From assembly GCA_030825115.1 (NCBI GenBank), contig JAPJQL010000005.1, forward strand, positions 1 to 64,000: DNA of 64,000 bases, written 5' to 3'. Each line of letters starts with the position of its first letter. The stretch's first letter is position 1. The DNA comes from Lachnospiraceae bacterium. Lineage in GTDB: Bacteria; Bacillota; Clostridia; Lachnospirales; Lachnospiraceae. Below, piece by piece: positions 7,275-15,909 of the stretch. The notes beneath the pieces were generated by a model. The model worked only from the letters and a program-made list of their open reading frames with translations, was not told where the DNA came from and searched no databases. The translations under genes were made by a program, and so were the position numbers.

Positions 7275-7878
7275 GAAACCGCAGGGATACGACGAGGCGC
7301 CGGCATTTACCGGTGAGTTCCAGCAATTGCCGAAGGGTAAATATGTATGTGTCATCAAGCAGGTAGCTACAAAGGAGAGTAAAAATGGGAACCCGCAGTT
7401 CATTATTCTTTATGACATCGCAGAAGGTGAACATAAAGACTTCTACCAGAAGATGTTCGAGGCAGACAAAGCACAGAGCGCCGATGCGAAATGGCGCGGC
7501 GTGTTCAGGCAGAATATGGATGGCCGGGGGCTGTCATGGTTTAAAGGCGTAATCACAGCCATCGAGCGGTCAAACAATTTCACGTTTCAGTGGGATAAGG
7601 AAAACAATGAAAAGACATTGCAGGGGAAGAAATTCGGGGGCATCTTCCGGCGCCGTCAGTATGAAGCTGAGAATGGTAGCCGCCCAACCGTTACTGAACT
7701 GTTCCGGATCCGTAGCGTGGCCGGGCTGGCTGAGGCAGAGATACCGGAAGACGAAATGCTTCCGGACGCGCCGGTGGGAAGGCAGTCCCCAGCGCAGGCA
7801 GTGATGCCGTCATCGGTGGGTGATGGATTCATGAATATCCCGGACGGGGTTGAGGATGATGCCATCCCTTTCCTGTAA
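7267..7878 (+). CDS. DUF669 family protein, SSB-like
   Basis: 203 residues starting at the ATG after AAAAAGGAGG. The N-terminal half (LPKGKYVCVIKQV, then GNPQFIILYDIAEGEHK) is an OB-like fold as in DUF669 proteins, which sit next to phage AAA NTPases. The C-terminus ends EDDAIPFL, closely resembling the acidic tip of bacterial SSB that recruits replication proteins. This supports a single-strand-binding role, which remains an inference. Confidence 0.82.
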   Translation: MIKKPQGYDEAPAFTGEFQQLPKGKYVCVIKQVATKESKNGNPQFIILYDIAEGEHKDFYQKMFEADKAQSADAKWRGVFRQNMDGRGLSWFKGVITAIERSNNFTFQWDKENNEKTLQGKKFGGIFRRRQYEAENGSRPTVTELFRIRSVAGLAEAEIPEDEMLPDAPVGRQSPAQAVMPSSVGDGFMNIPDGVEDDAIPFL

Positions 7879-7905
7879 GCCGGGGGCTTACAATCCCGGC
7901 TTACA
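7874..7905 (+). promoter_or_regulatory. Perfect 11-bp stem hairpin after the DUF669 gene
   Basis: TGTAAGCCGGG and CCCGGCTTACA pair perfectly around a 10-nt loop; the stop codon of the DUF669 gene lies in the 5' arm. There is no T run, so it is more likely an mRNA-processing or stability element than a terminator. Confidence 0.5.
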
Positions 7906-7913
7906 GTTCTGGA

Positions 7914-8078
7914 TTGATCGGCCGGAGGCTTCCAGATCCGGAAGAATTCGACCTGAGACGGATTGATGATGAGGACCTGGAAGTCCTGCCCGGTGGGATC
8001 CATTGTGCGGATGACATCGGGGATAACGGATGGATGTTCTCTATGGAAGGGCTGCTTGGAGGTGTGAGGTTCTGCTGA
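7914..8078 (+). CDS. Small acidic protein coupled to primase
   Basis: 54 residues from TTG; the frame stays open into the preceding gene, so the exact start is uncertain and no good ribosome binding site is seen. Its TGA overlaps the primase ATG (TGATG), which argues that it is translated. The centre is acidic (DPEEFDLRRIDDEDLE). No family recognised. Confidence 0.4.
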   Translation: MIGRRLPDPEEFDLRRIDDEDLEVLPGGIHCADDIGDNGWMFSMEGLLGGVRFC

Positions 8079-8683
8079 TGCGAAAAGATTATGACCCGGA
8101 GCTCTGCCGGAAAGTGAAGGAGTCCGTGAGTATGCAGCAGGCCGTGGAGTACTGCGGACTGCAAGTTCGGAACGGGAAGTGTCTATGCCCGTTCCACCAG
8201 GACCGGCGCCCAAGCATGAAAATCTACCCAGACGGGAAAGGATATTACTGTTTTTCCTGCGGCTCTGGGGGCGACCAGATCAAGTTCGTGGCGCGGTACC
8301 GGGACATAGGCAACTATGAGGCAGCAAAGGAACTGGCCGGGGCGTTCGGTGTTCCGGTCCAGGCTCCGGAAACATACCGGGAGAAACGCGAGGCAGAGAA
8401 GTGCCGGAGACGCCGGCGGGAGCTTGACCGGTTTGTGAGGCGGTCGAAGATATACCTGACGGCATATCGGGGGCTGCTCTGCGAGGCGATACGCGAGCGA
8501 AATGAGCATTTCTGGGAGGGGATTGGAAACCTGACCTATGTGGAATACCTGCTTGACTGTCTGGAGCAGTGCCCGGAGGAACTATATGCAGACAGGAAGG
8601 CGGTGATGGAGATTGGAAAGGTCGAAGGACGAATTGCTGGCTGGTATATCCGCGTTGAAGCCGACGGAACCATTTCCAGATGA
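8078..8683 (+). CDS. CHC2 zinc-finger primase-like protein
   Basis: 201 residues. The zinc-binding CHC2 motif of DnaG-type primases is clear: CLCPFHQDRRPSM followed by YYCFSCGSGGDQIKF. The TOPRIM catalytic domain is absent, so this is the DNA-binding half only, as in many phages where a separate helicase-like protein (next gene) completes the function. An Arg-rich helix follows at about residues 100-125. The ATG at 8078 is chosen for TGATG coupling and the family's usual N-terminus. Confidence 0.88.
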   Translation: MRKDYDPELCRKVKESVSMQQAVEYCGLQVRNGKCLCPFHQDRRPSMKIYPDGKGYYCFSCGSGGDQIKFVARYRDIGNYEAAKELAGAFGVPVQAPETYREKREAEKCRRRRRELDRFVRRSKIYLTAYRGLLCEAIRERNEHFWEGIGNLTYVEYLLDCLEQCPEELYADRKAVMEIGKVEGRIAGWYIRVEADGTISR

Positions 8684-10505
8684 GGTATTCTACCAGATTT
8701 TTGAGATTGATGACAACATAGAACGTACGCAGTACATTGAATCGTTAAGGTCTGAAGCCAGAAGGCTGAAACGGGTAACAGAATTTAATAACCTATACAA
8801 GTCCTTCGTGCTTGACTATTCCCAGCGCCAGAAACAGACAGGGAATAAGACGAAGTTTACTGGGCAGCCACTGGAGCTCGTGTGCGGGGAATGGACGGCC
8901 AATGACCTGGGTGTGCGGACCATACGGTATGACAAGAATGCCATGCCGGTCCCGTTCCAGGCCTGTAGCCATCCAGTCCTCCCGGTAGAGATACTGAAGA
9001 ACGTGGATACCGCGCAGGAACGTATCACGCTTGCTTATTACAAGTCCGCATCCTGGCAGCAGATTACGGTTGACCGCAGCGTGTGCGCGAATACAAACAA
9101 GATCGTGGACGCGCTCAGCCAGTTTGGGATTGAGGTTACGTCAGACAATGCAAAGAACATGGTCCGTTACATATCTGACTGCGTCGGGCTGAACCCGGCA
9201 ATTCTGGACCCAAAGAAGTCTGTCAACCGCTTAGGCTGGGTAGGGAGTGCCTTTACGCCCTATGCGGATGATATCCGGTATGAGGGCGATTCGGACTATG
9301 AAGTGATCTTCCGGAACGTAAAAGAAGCGGGGAACTTTGAAACCTGGAGGAGCCTATGCGCCAATTTGCGGGGGAATATCCCGCTGCGGATGATGATGGC
9401 AGCCAGCTTCGCCTCGGTGCTCCTGGAGCCGCTAAAAGTCCTTCCGTTTGTGCTCCATGTCTGGGGAACGACAGGAACATGCAAGACGGTGGCGCTGATG
9501 GTATCCATGAGTATCTGGGGGAACCCGAAGATGGGAGGGCTGGTCAAGACCATGAACATGACCCGGAATGCCATCATGCGTAACGCTGCATTTTTATGCA
9601 GCATCCCGTTTGCCGGCGATGAGCTGCAGACCATCAAGGATAAGTGGCAGGGGAACTTCGACCAGCTGATCTACCAGATAACCGAGGGCGTGGACCGCGG
9701 CCGTGCGAGGGCATATGGGGGCGTCGAGGAGACCAGGACATGGAAGAACAGTTTCCTGTTTACAGGCGAGGAGCCGATCACGAAAGCGAATTCCGGAGGC
9801 GGAAGCAAGAATCGTGTCATTGAGATCGCAATCGACGGTGCACTGGTAGAGGACGGTCATTATGTAAGCAGTGTGGTGCAGGAGAACTATGGGTTCGCCG
9901 GAAGGAGATTTGTGGAATACATGCAGGAGACTGAGACTGAAAAACTGACTGCGCGGTACCGGGAAATTTTTGAGGAACTTTGCCGGCTGGACACGACGGA
10001 CAAGCAGGCCATGGCGATGGCGTGCATCCTGCTTGCGGATGAGATCGCAAGCCAGCTTTTTTTCGCGGATGATAAGCCATTGACGGTTCAGAATGTAAAA
10101 AAGTATCTCCAGAGCGCATACGAGGTTGATGTCGCAGAGCGTGCTTACCAGTCCGTGCTCAACTGGGCTGCGAAGAATCCAGTGCGTTTCGAGGACCCGA
10201 AAGCAGACAATTCACCAAACAAAGGCGAGGTGTGGGGAAAAATTGACGGCGAAGTGCTGATCATCAACCGGGATGTGCTGCTTGGGTACCTGGAGCAGAA
10301 CCGGTTCGACTATACGGCCGTAAGCAAGAAATGGGCGGAGAAAGGGTATCTGATGCGGAACTCGCAGGGGAAAATGGTACACCAGACAAAAGTGTATGGT
10401 ATTAAGTCCAGTTATGTTAAATTCTTGCTTCCTCAGGACGATGACAGTACGGACAAAGATGGGTTTATGGTCATGGATGGGCAGGAAACGCTGCCTTTTG
10501 AATGA
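8613..10505 (+). CDS. DUF927 replicative helicase-like ATPase
   Basis: 630 residues from TTG, overlapping the primase gene by 71 bp. The central DUF927 domain contains the P-loop HVWGTTGTCKTVAL near residue 285 and the downstream FAGDELQTIKD Walker B region. The C-terminal third looks like a winged-helix module. DUF927 proteins replace DnaB-type helicases in many Gram-positive phages and mobile elements. It ends in PFE just before the iteron array, the usual place for a replication initiator's binding sites. Confidence 0.88.
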   Translation: MERSKDELLAGISALKPTEPFPDEVFYQIFEIDDNIERTQYIESLRSEARRLKRVTEFNNLYKSFVLDYSQRQKQTGNKTKFTGQPLELVCGEWTANDLGVRTIRYDKNAMPVPFQACSHPVLPVEILKNVDTAQERITLAYYKSASWQQITVDRSVCANTNKIVDALSQFGIEVTSDNAKNMVRYISDCVGLNPAILDPKKSVNRLGWVGSAFTPYADDIRYEGDSDYEVIFRNVKEAGNFETWRSLCANLRGNIPLRMMMAASFASVLLEPLKVLPFVLHVWGTTGTCKTVALMVSMSIWGNPKMGGLVKTMNMTRNAIMRNAAFLCSIPFAGDELQTIKDKWQGNFDQLIYQITEGVDRGRARAYGGVEETRTWKNSFLFTGEEPITKANSGGGSKNRVIEIAIDGALVEDGHYVSSVVQENYGFAGRRFVEYMQETETEKLTARYREIFEELCRLDTTDKQAMAMACILLADEIASQLFFADDKPLTVQNVKKYLQSAYEVDVAERAYQSVLNWAAKNPVRFEDPKADNSPNKGEVWGKIDGEVLIINRDVLLGYLEQNRFDYTAVSKKWAEKGYLMRNSQGKMVHQTKVYGIKSSYVKFLLPQDDDSTDKDGFMVMDGQETLPFE

Positions 10506-10509
10506 AAAA

Positions 10510-10801
10510 GGTAAGACTTTTGACAAAAGGTAAGACCTTGGTAAGACCCTAGAGCCCGCATAAAATAAGGCTTTTTTAATAAAGTCTTACCTGTCTTACT
10601 GGTCTTACCTGTTTTATATATATCGTAGCGCGAGGAAAAAAGTTTGTAGAATATTTAACGATATATGTGCTTTTTTTCTCTTAAAATGTTGGTGTATATA
10701 CGCGGGGATTTGGTAAGACAGTAAGACCCCACGTATTTGCAAGGGTTGCGGGGGTTTTCGAGGTAAGATTCGCGTAAGACATTTTGGAAAAGAGGTAAGA
10801 C
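10510..10801 (+). repeat. Iteron array, candidate phage replication origin
   Basis: Eleven copies of the octamer GGTAAGAC (or its complement GTCTTACC, allowing one mismatch) lie in 292 bp. Three are direct (10510, 10529, 10540), three inverted at 9-bp spacing (10584, 10593, 10602), then five direct (10712, 10720, 10762, 10773, 10794). Between the clusters is a very A/T-rich tract (10610-10690) with ATATATCG/CGATATAT arms that could unwind. The location between helicase and nuclease genes fits an origin or an initiator-regulated control region. Confidence 0.75.
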
Positions 10802-10803
10802 AT

Positions 10804-10953
10804 ATGGGAAGTAAAGGATTTATAAGGGTGGTTGAGTTTTTGTATGCCTTAAAAATGGTTATCGCAGCAATGAATAGGCTGACGGCATCAGACCTGAAGG
10901 TATTGGACCAGATAGCAGCCATCATGGAACAAGGAGATAAAGATGAGCAATAA
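10804..10953 (+). CDS. Small helical protein after the iterons
   Basis: 49 residues, predicted all-helical. GAGGT in the last iteron lies 8 bases before ATG, so the iteron and the ribosome binding site overlap. Its end overlaps the next gene start by 11 bp. No family recognised. Confidence 0.5.
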   Translation: MGSKGFIRVVEFLYALKMVIAAMNRLTASDLKVLDQIAAIMEQGDKDEQ

Positions 10954-11383
10954 ATCAACAGGAACAAAGTTTGAGAGAGAATTTGCGGAGCTGCTGGCGA
11001 AGCACTGGTTCTGGGTACATATCTTCCAGGACAATAAAAACGGCCAGCCATGCGATGTGATCGCGGCCAGGGATGGCTGTGCCTACCTTTTTGACTGTAA
11101 GGACTGCCAGGGCAGTAAATTCCCGCTCAGCCGGATGGAGGAGAACCAGTACAATGCCATGAAGCTGTTCCAGCTGACCGGGAACAGGCGCGGGATGTTC
11201 GCGATCCGATTCCCGGAAACGGGGATATACCTGATAGATTTTGAGGTTTTAAAGGAACTGAAGGACAGCGGAGTGAACCAGATTGGAAAGGAGAACATCT
11301 CCCGGTACGGACGCAGCCTGCAGAGCTGGCTGGATGACCTGGACATTTTCCGCGAGCTGGCAAAAAATGGAGCATGTGGATGA
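10943..11383 (+). CDS. PD-(D/E)XK nuclease, RecU/Hjc-like resolvase
   Basis: 146 residues. FEREFAELL near the N-terminus, then PCDVIAARDG and YLFDCKDCQG give the E...D...DxK arrangement of a Holliday-junction resolvase of the RecU/Hjc type. Length fits the compact phage members. AAGGAG precedes ATG. Placed in the replication module, it probably resolves branched DNA before packaging. Another PD-(D/E)XK specificity cannot be excluded. Confidence 0.8.
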   Translation: MSNKSTGTKFEREFAELLAKHWFWVHIFQDNKNGQPCDVIAARDGCAYLFDCKDCQGSKFPLSRMEENQYNAMKLFQLTGNRRGMFAIRFPETGIYLIDFEVLKELKDSGVNQIGKENISRYGRSLQSWLDDLDIFRELAKNGACG

Positions 11384-12762
11384 AGATACAGATCGGCAGT
11401 GAGATCCGGGTAAAGGATGCGCCAAAGGAACTGTATGACTGGTGCAGTGAGAACCTGATCATCCCAAATCCGGAATACGCCAACCGGGCGCGCAGGGGAA
11501 TGTGGCTGGGAAACACGCCACAGTACTTATGGCTCTACTGGGTGGATGGCAGCGACCTGGTGCTGCCGGTGGGAGTCGGGAGGCAGATACGGCAGTTCAT
11601 GGCGCCAAGTGATACGGTTGAGGTAGATCTGGCAGATAACGGGATCCTGGAGTATCCAGGGAATGTCCCGCTGTATGATTACCAGGAGCCGGCAGTCCGG
11701 GAGATGGCAAAGCAGAACTGCGGGATACTGCAAAGCCCCTGCGGATCAGGCAAGACCCAGATGGGGATCGCACTGGCGGCCAGGCTGTCCAGGAAGACGC
11801 TGTGGGTCACACACACCCAGGACCTGCTTACCCAGTCGCTTAGCCGTGCGGCGCAGTACTTCCCGCGGACATCACTGGGGACCATTACAGCCGGTAAAGT
11901 TGATATCGGCAGCCACATGACCTTTGCCACGGTACAGACGCTCTGCAAGCTGGACCTGGCAAAATACCGGGACACATGGGATGTGGTCATCGTGGATGAG
12001 TGCCACCGGCTGGCTGGGACGCCGAACCAAGTGACCATGTTTTACAGGGTCATGAACAGTCTGGCGGCCCGGTATAAGTATGGTCTGAGTGCCACGGTGC
12101 ACCGGTCGGATGGCATGATCAAGAGTACCTTTGCCGTCCTGGGGACGGTGGCTTACCAGGTGCCGGATGAGGCGGTGGCGGAAAAGACCATGCAGGTGAG
12201 GATATTACGGCGGGAAACAGGGACCACGACCAGCCGTGAGTGCCTGGATACCGACGGGACGATGGATTACAGCAAACTGATCGAGTACCTGACAGGAAGC
12301 ACAGAGCGGTGCGTGGTGATTGTAGGTGACCTGATCCAGAACAGTGATCATTACAACCTGATCCTGTCTGACCGCCTGGAGCATTTAAGGGCGCTCAAAG
12401 CAGCACTGCCGGAACGCCTGCAGGGACAGGCGGCAATGATCGATGGCAGCATGACCAGCAAGCGGGCGCGGGCTGAGCGGATCCGTGCCATTGAGGATAT
12501 ACGGGCTGGCCGGAAGCATTATCTGTTTGCCAGTTACTCCCTTGCAAAGGAGGGGCTGGACATCCCGCGGCTTGACCGGTTATATATGACGATGCCGAAG
12601 AAGGATTACGCGGTGGTGACCCAGAGCATCGGGCGGATCGCCAGGGTGGCGGACGGCAAGGCGGATGCGGTGTGCTATGACTATGTGGACAGCATCGCGT
12701 TCTGTGAGAACCAGTGGAAGCGCCGGAGGGCGCATTACCGGAAAGCGGGGTGTGAATTATGA
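11380..12762 (+). CDS. SF2 DEAD/DEAH-box helicase
   Basis: 460 residues. Motif I SPCGSGKTQMG, motif Ia WVTHTQDLL, motif II VIVDECHRL, motif III LSATVHRSDG and motif VI QSIGRIARV are all present, as in UvsW/ComFA-like superfamily 2 helicases. An N-terminal region of about 90 residues precedes the helicase core. ATG at 11380 is chosen because GGAG lies 7 bases upstream. It follows the nuclease with a 4-bp overlap, consistent with a joint role in recombination-dependent replication. Confidence 0.9.
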   Translation: MKIQIGSEIRVKDAPKELYDWCSENLIIPNPEYANRARRGMWLGNTPQYLWLYWVDGSDLVLPVGVGRQIRQFMAPSDTVEVDLADNGILEYPGNVPLYDYQEPAVREMAKQNCGILQSPCGSGKTQMGIALAARLSRKTLWVTHTQDLLTQSLSRAAQYFPRTSLGTITAGKVDIGSHMTFATVQTLCKLDLAKYRDTWDVVIVDECHRLAGTPNQVTMFYRVMNSLAARYKYGLSATVHRSDGMIKSTFAVLGTVAYQVPDEAVAEKTMQVRILRRETGTTTSRECLDTDGTMDYSKLIEYLTGSTERCVVIVGDLIQNSDHYNLILSDRLEHLRALKAALPERLQGQAAMIDGSMTSKRARAERIRAIEDIRAGRKHYLFASYSLAKEGLDIPRLDRLYMTMPKKDYAVVTQSIGRIARVADGKADAVCYDYVDSIAFCENQWKRRRAHYRKAGCEL

Positions 12763-12974
12763 GCCGGATGGAAGACCAGAAAAAACTGGCACAGGGGGCT
12801 TGGAGCGATTCCTGGCTGTTTTATCTGAAATACCATGGGAAGCCAGCAGAGCCTGGGATGTGGGAGGAAGCCACGAAGGATTTTGGTGAGATCATGAAAA
12901 AGTATCAAGGGGCGACGGTGTGTGCCAGGCTGATGCTGGCGGCGTTCTCGCTCCTGGAAGAGGAGACCAGGTAA
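12759..12974 (+). CDS. Small hypothetical protein
   Basis: 71 residues, ATGA overlap with the helicase stop. Sequence suggests a helical protein (WLFYLKYHGKPAEPGMWEEATKDF) seen as a stand-alone small gene in Clostridia phages. Function unknown. Confidence 0.65.
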   Translation: MSRMEDQKKLAQGAWSDSWLFYLKYHGKPAEPGMWEEATKDFGEIMKKYQGATVCARLMLAAFSLLEEETR

Positions 12975-12987
12975 AGGGGGTGGTTCC

Positions 12988-14610
12988 ATGCTGGATAATA
13001 ATATAGCGGGATATCTGCCTTGTATCTGCGGAGGGAAGGCAAGACTGGTGGTATGCGGCGTAGGAAGCTATGTGCGCTGTCCGGAGTGTGATGCTGCAAC
13101 GTATATGTGCACAACTGGGGAAGATGCACTGCAGAAATGGAAAGAAAGACAGGAGAAGACCATGAAGGAAGATAATCAAAAGATAGTATATATCGGACTT
13201 GATCAGATATATCCTCATCCGGATAACCCAAGAAAGAACCTGGGGGATTTAGAAGAGCTGGCAGATTCAATCCGAAAAAATGGCGTGATGCAGAACCTGA
13301 CTGTTGTTCCAGGGCATTGGATCACGGATGAAGAGTACTATGAGATATGCGGAAAGTTCAGTCAGGACCCCAGTGAGGGATTACGGAAGATCATGAATAA
13401 ACGCTGGATGCCGGATGGCTATACATTGATCATTGGACACCGCCGGTGCGCGGCAGCCAGACAGGCCGGACTGGAAAAGGTGCCATGCCGCATCGTGGAG
13501 GATATGGACAAGAAGGACCAGGTCGGGACGATGCTGGAAGAAAATATGCAGAGGAACGACCTTACCGTGTATGAGCAGGCGCAGGGATTCCAGATGATGC
13601 TTGACCTGGGCGAAACGGAAGAGACCATTGCGGACAAGACCGGGTTCAGCAGGACAACGGTCCGCCGCCGGTTAAACATTGCAAAACTGGACCAGAAGGA
13701 GCTGCAAAAGAAGGAGCAGGATGAATCCTTCCAGATGAGCCTAAAGGATCTCTATGCGCTTGAGCAGGTGGAGGATATCAAGACCAGGAATAAGATCCTG
13801 AAGGAAGCATCCTCCTCTAGGGACCTGATCTGGAGGGCCCAGCAGGCGGCGGCCGATGCAGAGCGGGACAAGAAAAAGGATCAGATCATAAAGCTGCTTG
13901 AAAAGGCAGGGATCAGGAAAGCACCAGCTGCAGCTGAAAATGAGCGGTACAGCGGGAAATGGGAGGTTATCAAAGACTACGACCTTGACAAGGGCGTTCC
14001 GAAGCAAATCAAACTGCCTAAGAAAGAGGGAACGATATATTACCTTTGCCTCCCATATTACCGGAGAGTCAGCGTCATTACGAAAGCCGCAAAAAAACCG
14101 GAGACAGAATGGGAGAAGGCCCGTAAAGAACAGAAAAAGCGGGAGAAAGAGATAGATGCCCGGATGAAGGCCCTGAATGCCCGCAGGCATGATTTTATCG
14201 CGAACATCATTTCCGGCAAGATAGAGCCGGTTAAAGAGGAGGCAGAGATCCGGGAGGCGGTATGGCGGGCCTTGATGCAGAGCGGAGGAGTGTATCTATC
14301 CGAATCCAGTATGAGAAAATTCTTCACCGGTAAGGAAGATTATAACTGTGCATCGGAGGAGATAGAGGATGCAAACAAGAAATTTCGGGATTGTTCTTTC
14401 CTGCATCAGATGCTGACAGTACTTAACTACAAGATAGATAATAATGGAAATATGTATGATTATAATGGCAAATACAATGATAACCGCGGAGAGTTCATGC
14501 TGCAGTGCTACCGTATCCTGGCGAGGTATGGCTGGACCTTTGAGGATGACGAGGAACTGCTGCTGAATGGAACACATGAATTGTATACCAAGGAAACGGA
14601 GCAATCTTAA
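12988..14610 (+). CDS. ParB/Spo0J-like protein with N-terminal zinc ribbon
   Basis: 540 residues. Residues 10-53 (CICGG ... VRCPEC ... ALQKWKER) match the Lar-type restriction-alleviation zinc ribbon. From about residue 65 follows a ParB N-domain (IYPHPDNPRKNLGDLEELADSI, GHRRCAAARQAG, LEENMQRNDLTVYEQAQG) and an HTH (ETIADKTGFSRTTVRRRL). The C-terminal 250 residues are long helical and unassigned. An internal Met at residue 59 has its own AGGAG, so a ribbonless ParB may also be made. Such phage ParBs may act in DNA handling or transcription; a nuclease activity is known for some relatives. Confidence 0.85.
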   Translation: MLDNNIAGYLPCICGGKARLVVCGVGSYVRCPECDAATYMCTTGEDALQKWKERQEKTMKEDNQKIVYIGLDQIYPHPDNPRKNLGDLEELADSIRKNGVMQNLTVVPGHWITDEEYYEICGKFSQDPSEGLRKIMNKRWMPDGYTLIIGHRRCAAARQAGLEKVPCRIVEDMDKKDQVGTMLEENMQRNDLTVYEQAQGFQMMLDLGETEETIADKTGFSRTTVRRRLNIAKLDQKELQKKEQDESFQMSLKDLYALEQVEDIKTRNKILKEASSSRDLIWRAQQAAADAERDKKKDQIIKLLEKAGIRKAPAAAENERYSGKWEVIKDYDLDKGVPKQIKLPKKEGTIYYLCLPYYRRVSVITKAAKKPETEWEKARKEQKKREKEIDARMKALNARRHDFIANIISGKIEPVKEEAEIREAVWRALMQSGGVYLSESSMRKFFTGKEDYNCASEEIEDANKKFRDCSFLHQMLTVLNYKIDNNGNMYDYNGKYNDNRGEFMLQCYRILARYGWTFEDDEELLLNGTHELYTKETEQS

Positions 14611-14630
14611 GATCAGAGGAGGGTAAAGAT

Positions 14631-14933
14631 ATGTTCGTAAAACAGGTCGATATGAACGAGGCATTCCGCCTGGCAATAGCCGGGCAGGAAGTCAAGGTAT
14701 TGGTTCCGACAGGACCGGGAAATGGATGGGCGTGCATGGAGCCGGATACCCTGCAGAACATACTGGGGGATGTGATGTTCTTCCGGTCGGAGCCCGCAAT
14801 GAGATCATCGGAACTGGTTGACGCACTGCAGACAGCCCCCCCAACGCTGATGGAGCAGCTGCAGGAACTGCCGGAGGCACCGCGGAACCGCCCAGCAAGC
14901 GTGTGGGTCCCGGTGGCAAACGGAAGCCGGTAG
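14631..14933 (+). CDS. Hypothetical early protein, probably frameshifted 3' end
   Basis: 100 residues with GAGGAGGG before ATG. The first 60 residues look natural (VDMNEAFRLAIAGQEVKVLV, then LGDVMFF). After a run of seven C (14836-14842) the frame leads to a Trp/Pro/Arg-rich end and a stop, whereas another frame opens into a helix-turn-helix coding segment. The two pieces are probably one gene in relatives. Confidence 0.6.
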   Translation: MFVKQVDMNEAFRLAIAGQEVKVLVPTGPGNGWACMEPDTLQNILGDVMFFRSEPAMRSSELVDALQTAPPTLMEQLQELPEAPRNRPASVWVPVANGSR

Positions 14934-15067
14934 ACACGGGGAAGATCCTGGCGCTGCATAATGCTGGGTGGACGAATAAGGCGATCGCGGAGGAAATGAA
15001 GATGAGCGAAAAGATGGTGTGGTATTACATCGACAAGGCGAGAAAGGGGAGGCAGGATGGACAATAA
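14903..15067 (+). CDS. HTH segment, possible 3' part of the preceding gene
   Basis: About 54 residues from GTG, in a different frame from the preceding gene. VDTGKILALHNAGWTNKAIAEEM is a clear helix-turn-helix of the resolvase/sigma-4 type. No ribosome binding site is visible, and this frame is open back through the C7 run, so it looks like the lost C-terminus of the 14631 gene. It overlaps the next start by 11 bp. Confidence 0.45.
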   Translation: MGPGGKRKPVDTGKILALHNAGWTNKAIAEEMKMSEKMVWYYIDKARKGRQDGQ

Positions 15068-15239
15068 TATGAGGAATCGGATTTATAACAAGGCGGATAT
15101 GCTTGAAGGTTGTAAAAATCGGATGTGCGTGACGGACGATGAAAAAGAATTATCACGGCTGTATGTCGGCTTAAATCTGTATGCGGCAGATCTGTTTAAT
15201 ATGAACCTTAAGCGGATACGTGATAAGGCAAATTATTGA
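15057..15239 (+). CDS. Small hypothetical protein
   Basis: 60 residues. AAAGGGGAGG precedes ATG. Short helical protein with no recognised family; one of a run of five very small genes before the late regulator. Confidence 0.6.
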   Translation: MDNNMRNRIYNKADMLEGCKNRMCVTDDEKELSRLYVGLNLYAADLFNMNLKRIRDKANY

Positions 15240-15253
15240 AGAGGAGGTTTAGC

Positions 15254-15469
15254 ATGAATAATCAAAAAATGATTGAAAAAACGCATGAGATTACGGATCA
15301 GTTAGAACGTGAAGCATCGATAAGGTTAAATAAAGAGCAGGCTTACTATAAAGGATATGTTCAGGCTTGTGAGGATTTTGGACGTAGAGTACGTGGCGCA
15401 ATCATACAGGAAGCTGGAGCTGATGCCGGGCAGTACGCAGATAACCCTACGCTTCAGTCAGCAACGTGA
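15254..15469 (+). CDS. Small helical hypothetical protein
   Basis: 71 residues. The ATG at 15254 is used since GAGGAGG lies 7 bases upstream. Mostly charged helix (THEITDQLEREASIRL). No family recognised. Confidence 0.6.
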   Translation: MNNQKMIEKTHEITDQLEREASIRLNKEQAYYKGYVQACEDFGRRVRGAIIQEAGADAGQYADNPTLQSAT

Positions 15470-15491
15470 AAATTAGGATTTGGAGGTGTAT

Positions 15492-15692
15492 ATGAAAAAT
15501 TATGAGCAGTTGCATGATGACGCGCTGGATTATGAGATGGATATTGAGACAGATGTTGAAATGTTGATCGAAAAAAGATTGAAGATGTACCGTGAGAAAG
15601 ATGCAGCAGTTTTAAAAGAGATCCTTCCTGCGCTTAATGCAATTACACATGATGTAGAGCGGTACAAAGAGTGGATTCAGAAACAGAATTAA
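15492..15692 (+). CDS. Small acidic hypothetical protein
   Basis: 66 residues, GGAGGT before ATG. Long helix with many Glu and Asp. An upstream in-frame TTG would cover the ribosome binding site and is not preferred. No family recognised. Confidence 0.6.
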   Translation: MKNYEQLHDDALDYEMDIETDVEMLIEKRLKMYREKDAAVLKEILPALNAITHDVERYKEWIQKQN

Positions 15693-15711
15693 GATTTAAA
15701 GGAAAAAGAAC

Positions 15712-15885
15712 ATGACTAAAATAAAACAATTCTTATGTGGAATACTTACTCATCATCGTTTTAGAGACGGTGAGATGGAGAGGAATTACAATTCAGATAC
15801 ACATGAGATTACAATAACAGAAACATGTTGTCGTTGCGGGAAGAAGTTTTTCTTTACGGCACATGAGAGCAAATTCGGGTTATAA
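15712..15885 (+). CDS. Small zinc-ribbon-like protein
   Basis: 57 residues; ETCCRCGKKFFF gives a CxxC knuckle, and His residues earlier (THHRF, DTHEI) could complete a metal site. AAAGGAAAAAG precedes ATG. This pattern is common in short Clostridia phage proteins of unknown role. Confidence 0.55.
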   Translation: MTKIKQFLCGILTHHRFRDGEMERNYNSDTHEITITETCCRCGKKFFFTAHESKFGL

Positions 15886-15909
15886 ATTAAGATTTCAAGG
15901 AGAAACGAA

